From Clostridia bacterium (lineage in GTDB: Bacteria > Bacillota > Clostridia > Christensenellales > Borkfalkiaceae), in the NCBI GenBank assembly GCA_017504065.1, contig JAFVRU010000018.1:1-8648 (forward strand): a DNA stretch of 8,648 bases, in the 5' to 3' direction. This document shows, in pieces, positions 6,632-8,648 of the stretch; position 1 is the first letter of the stretch; the number at the start of each line of letters is the position of its first letter. The translations under genes and the position numbers were made by a program. The notes under the pieces are model-generated. The model saw nothing but the letters and a program-made list of their open reading frames with translations. It ran no database searches and was not told the origin of the DNA.

Positions 6632-7390
6632 TTACTTAATTTCCACCGCTTTGGACAACTCAAACGCTTTCCAAGGCGTTTCCGCTTCGGGCGGATATGC
6701 GATAAACTTCAACCGCTCTTTCGTAATCGGGTGCAAAAACGACAACGAATACGCCCACAGAGCAAGTTTCCCCTTTTGCGCCAACGCGCCGCCGTAACGC
6801 ATATCCCCGTAAACGGGATGCGAAATCCCCGCCATTTGCACGCGGATTTGATGCGTTCTGCCCGTATGCAAACGGACTTCGACAAGCGAGTATTTCTGCT
6901 TGCTTTCCACCACTTTATAATCCAATTCCGCGTATTTTGCTCCGTCTTCCGACGGCGTGCAAATATATACCATATTATTCACGGTGTTCTTTCGGAGATA
7001 GTTGCAAAGCGTTCCCCGTTCGCCGTCCGGAGTTCCGCAAAGCACGGTAAGGTATTTCTTTTCGAAATCCCCCGACTGCAAGCCTTCCGTCAATCGCGCC
7101 GCCGCTTTGCTCGTTTTCGCGTACACCATGACTCCGCCCGTCGGACGATCCAAACGGTGCACGAGCCCAAGGTATACGTTCCCGGGCTTGTTATACGCCG
7201 TTTTTACGTAGCGTTTGATCTGATCGAATAAATTATCGTCCTTACTCTCATCGGGGCAACAAGCCGTCATTTGCGGCTTTAAAACGACGATAATATGATT
7301 GTCTTCATAAAGAATTTTCAATTCCGTTTCCGCTTTCGCGTTTTGTGTTTCTTGCCCGTTCAAGCCGAGCGTTTCGTTATTGTCCGTCAT
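6632..7390 (-). CDS. RluA-family RNA pseudouridine synthase without S4 domain
   Basis: A 252-residue pseudouridine synthase consisting of the catalytic domain only. After a poorly conserved polar N-terminus (residues 1-22) comes the typical opening ILYEDNHIIVVLKP. The signature HRLDRPTGGVMVYAKT follows at 78-93, with catalytic Asp81, and then LHTGRTHQIRVQMAGISHPV and GDMRYG. Lack of an S4 domain and the HRLDRPTGG variant resemble the short RluA/TruC-like branch, which modifies 23S rRNA or tRNA; the target here is unknown. The ATG at 7390 lies inside the end of the methyltransferase gene (14-bp overlap), with GGAGG (7402-7406) 11 nt upstream. This points to translational coupling and shared transcription from the promoter at 8285-8313. 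Catalytic-domain similarity to the other pseudouridine synthase in the window is limited to family motifs, so this is not a recent duplication. Confidence 0.94.
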   Translation of the reverse strand: MTDNNETLGLNGQETQNAKAETELKILYEDNHIIVVLKPQMTACCPDESKDDNLFDQIKRYVKTAYNKPGNVYLGLVHRLDRPTGGVMVYAKTSKAAARLTEGLQSGDFEKKYLTVLCGTPDGERGTLCNYLRKNTVNNMVYICTPSEDGAKYAELDYKVVESKQKYSLVEVRLHTGRTHQIRVQMAGISHPVYGDMRYGGALAQKGKLALWAYSLSFLHPITKERLKFIAYPPEAETPWKAFELSKAVEIK

Positions 7391-8246
7391 TGACGAAGAT
7401 ACCTCCCGCGCCGCAAGGAAGGGAAATGCCTTCCTCGGTTTTGATTCCGACTTCGTACGCTTCTACGCGACCGTGGAATCCTTTCAATGTTAATTGTAAT
7501 ATATTTTGCAACACCATCGGTTGCAATCCTGTCGTGTAGCTATTGATGAGCACAAAAAGCGGATTGTCGCAAAGCACTTGCGAACAAAGCTCGACAAATT
7601 TATACAAATCGTTTTCGATCTTCCACATCTCCCCGTTCGGTCCACGACCGTAAGACGGCGGGTCCATGATGATCGCGTCGTATTTGTTCCCGCGCCGAAT
7701 CTCCCTTTGCACAAATTTCAAGCAATCGTCTACAATATACCGAATACCCGTATCGATCCCCGAAAGCCGCGCGTTCTCGCCCGCGCGTTCTACCATTCCT
7801 TTCGCGGCGTCCACGTGCGTTACCTGCGCGCCCGCTTTCGCGCACGCCACCGTCGCCCCGCCCGTGTATGCGAACAAATTCAATACCTTGATCGGTCTGC
7901 CCGCATTTTTAATCAAGCCCGACATGTACTCCCAGTTCACGGCTTGTTCGGGGAAAAGCCCCGTGTGTTTGAATCCCATCGGTTTGATTTTGAACTGCAA
8001 ATCGAGCTCCCCATCCGAAATATTCCATTCGTCGGGAATGGGCTTTAAAATTTTCCAGCCGCCACCGCCCTTTTCGCTGCGTTTATAATAAGCGTTGAGC
8101 TTGGGATACGCAAACAAATCGGTTTGCGCCGACCAAATCACCTGCGGATCGGGGCGTAACAAATAGACGTCTTTCCAGCGCTCCAACTTATACCCGTTGC
8201 CAGTCGCGATGATCGAATAATCTTTCCAATTTTTTGAAATTTTCAT
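7377..8246 (-). CDS. Class I SAM-dependent methyltransferase, RlmI/RlmK-like (COG1092 type)
   Basis: A 289-residue methyltransferase. The N-terminal part (residues 1-90, with LLRPDPQVIW at 29-38) is the small domain typical of this subfamily and lacks a PUA domain. The SAM-binding core begins with LNLFAYTGGA at 122-131, has the acidic Asp146 at the end of strand two, and the catalytic-loop motif DPPSYGRG at 195-202. Relatives such as RlmI and the RlmK half of RlmKL methylate 23S rRNA, so an RNA target in the cytoplasm is likely; the specific base is not predictable. It is the first gene of an operon and overlaps the downstream pseudouridine synthase gene by 14 bp. That pairing of two rRNA-modification-type enzymes supports an RNA role. 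The ATG at 8246 has AAGGAA (8251-8256) 4 nt upstream. Confidence 0.92.
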   Translation of the reverse strand: MKISKNWKDYSIIATGNGYKLERWKDVYLLRPDPQVIWSAQTDLFAYPKLNAYYKRSEKGGGGWKILKPIPDEWNISDGELDLQFKIKPMGFKHTGLFPEQAVNWEYMSGLIKNAGRPIKVLNLFAYTGGATVACAKAGAQVTHVDAAKGMVERAGENARLSGIDTGIRYIVDDCLKFVQREIRRGNKYDAIIMDPPSYGRGPNGEMWKIENDLYKFVELCSQVLCDNPLFVLINSYTTGLQPMVLQNILQLTLKGFHGRVEAYEVGIKTEEGISLPCGAGGIFVNDGQ

Positions 8247-8284
8247 AATCTTCCTTTACAGGACACAATCGTCCAATTTATTTC

Positions 8285-8313
8285 ATTATAGCTTAAAAAA
8301 ACGAACTTGTAAA
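8285..8313 (-). promoter_or_regulatory. Sigma-A promoter of the methyltransferase-pseudouridine synthase operon
   Basis: On the minus strand, TTTACA (8308-8313) and a perfect TATAAT (8285-8290) are separated by 17 bp. The predicted start near 8278 leaves about 30 nt to the ATG at 8246. It is divergent from the tRNA promoter, about 120 bp away. Confidence 0.88.
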
Positions 8314-8434
8314 GTATTTTGTTCGACATATAAAAAACAAAACTCCCGAAAATTTTTATTTTCCGCGTGTTTTGGCAGCGAAACAAAGTTTTTTTGATTT
8401 TTTAATTTTTTTTACAAAACAACGCAAAAAACAG

Positions 8435-8463
8435 TTGACAAACGATTTCGTTTTTAGTATTAT
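8435..8463 (+). promoter_or_regulatory. Strong sigma-A promoter of the methionine tRNA genes
   Basis: On the plus strand, TTGACA (8435-8440) and TATTAT (8458-8463) are 17 bp apart. The start would be near 8470, leaving a 5' leader of about 45 nt that RNase P would remove. The stretch upstream of -35, about 8390-8430, is dominated by T- and A-runs and could act as an UP element, as is common for stable-RNA promoters. The rest of the divergent gap (about 8320-8390) is A/T-rich and shows no gene. Confidence 0.88.
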
Positions 8464-8515
8464 TATAAAGCTGTTTTGAATGGCGAAGCGTTTTGCCGTT
8501 TAAAGCGGAATATAT

Positions 8516-8592
<77 letters not shown>

Positions 8593-8595
8593 AAT

Positions 8596-8648
8596 GGCGG
8601 CGTAGCTTAGTTGGTTAGAGCGATCGGTTCATACCCGATAGGTCATAA
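8596..8648 (+). tRNA. Elongator tRNA-Met (anticodon CAT), cut by the window edge
   Basis: The 5' 53 nt of a tRNA starting 3 bp after the initiator tRNA. The acceptor strand is GGCGGCG (8596-8602), and the D stem GCTT pairs with GAGC (8618-8621). A perfect anticodon stem ATCGG/CCGAT (8623-8627 with 8635-8639) holds the loop TTCATAC, with CAT at 8630-8632. The body closely resembles Bacillus elongator tRNA-Met (GGCGGTGTAGCTCAG and CGGTTCATACCCG), which favours methionine over the lysidine-modified tRNA-Ile2 that also reads CAT. The T arm and 3' acceptor strand lie beyond the window. Confidence 0.9.

Noticed and set aside
3202..7390. Two RluA-type genes as a recent tandem duplication
   Set aside because: They differ in domain make-up (S4 present or absent) and in the catalytic signature (HRLDRNTQG versus HRLDRPTGG). 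Similarity is limited to family motifs.
8320..8434. A/T-rich divergent gap as a replication origin or phage attachment site
   Set aside because: I see no DnaA-box cluster, no direct repeats and no integrase nearby. Composition is explained by two divergent promoters and an UP-like element.
8480..8503. Seven-codon reading frame MAKRFAV in the tRNA leader
   Set aside because: It has no ribosome binding site and lies in the 5' leader of a tRNA transcript that is processed away.

Overview
The window looks like a chromosomal stretch from a low-to-mid G+C Gram-positive-type bacterium. Four things point that way: strong GGAGG-type ribosome binding sites, five near-consensus sigma-A promoters that all have 17-bp spacers, an elongator tRNA-Met that resembles the Bacillus form, and an envelope protein with a signal peptide and a C-terminal membrane anchor. 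A gut-type Clostridia member is my best guess, but the sequence alone does not prove it.

Layout, left to right. All protein genes are on the minus strand. A Zn-dependent medium-chain dehydrogenase (1-943) is cut by the left window edge and has its own promoter. Upstream of it lies an AraM/EgsA-type sn-glycerol-1-phosphate dehydrogenase gene (1056-2327), also with its own promoter; its upstream region holds two palindromes. A terminator (2456-2482) closes the next unit, which contains an S4-domain RluA-family pseudouridine synthase (3202-4047, GTG start) followed after 1 bp by an unrecognised 233-residue protein (2499-3200). A second terminator (4064-4094) closes a single large gene for a 797-residue membrane-anchored surface protein (4104-6497), which has an excellent promoter. 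Next comes a two-gene operon in which a COG1092-type SAM-dependent methyltransferase (7377-8246) overlaps by 14 bp a second RluA-family pseudouridine synthase (6632-7390). A divergent intergenic region (8247-8515) carries the methyltransferase promoter on the minus strand and a tRNA promoter on the plus strand. The plus strand then encodes initiator tRNA-fMet (8516-8592) and the start of elongator tRNA-Met (8596 to the window end).

How the genes relate. The right half is rich in translation and RNA-modification functions: two pseudouridine synthases, an RNA-methyltransferase-like enzyme and two methionine tRNAs. The left half is metabolic: polyol/alcohol oxidation and possibly G1P-ether-lipid or polyol-phosphate chemistry. 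The surface protein sits alone between them. I found no CRISPR array, transposon, phage gene or obvious defence cassette. The window is mostly ordinary housekeeping sequence. The surface protein, the unknown 233-residue protein, the promoter-less unit behind a terminator, and a T-stem mismatch in the initiator tRNA are the points that deserve a second look.
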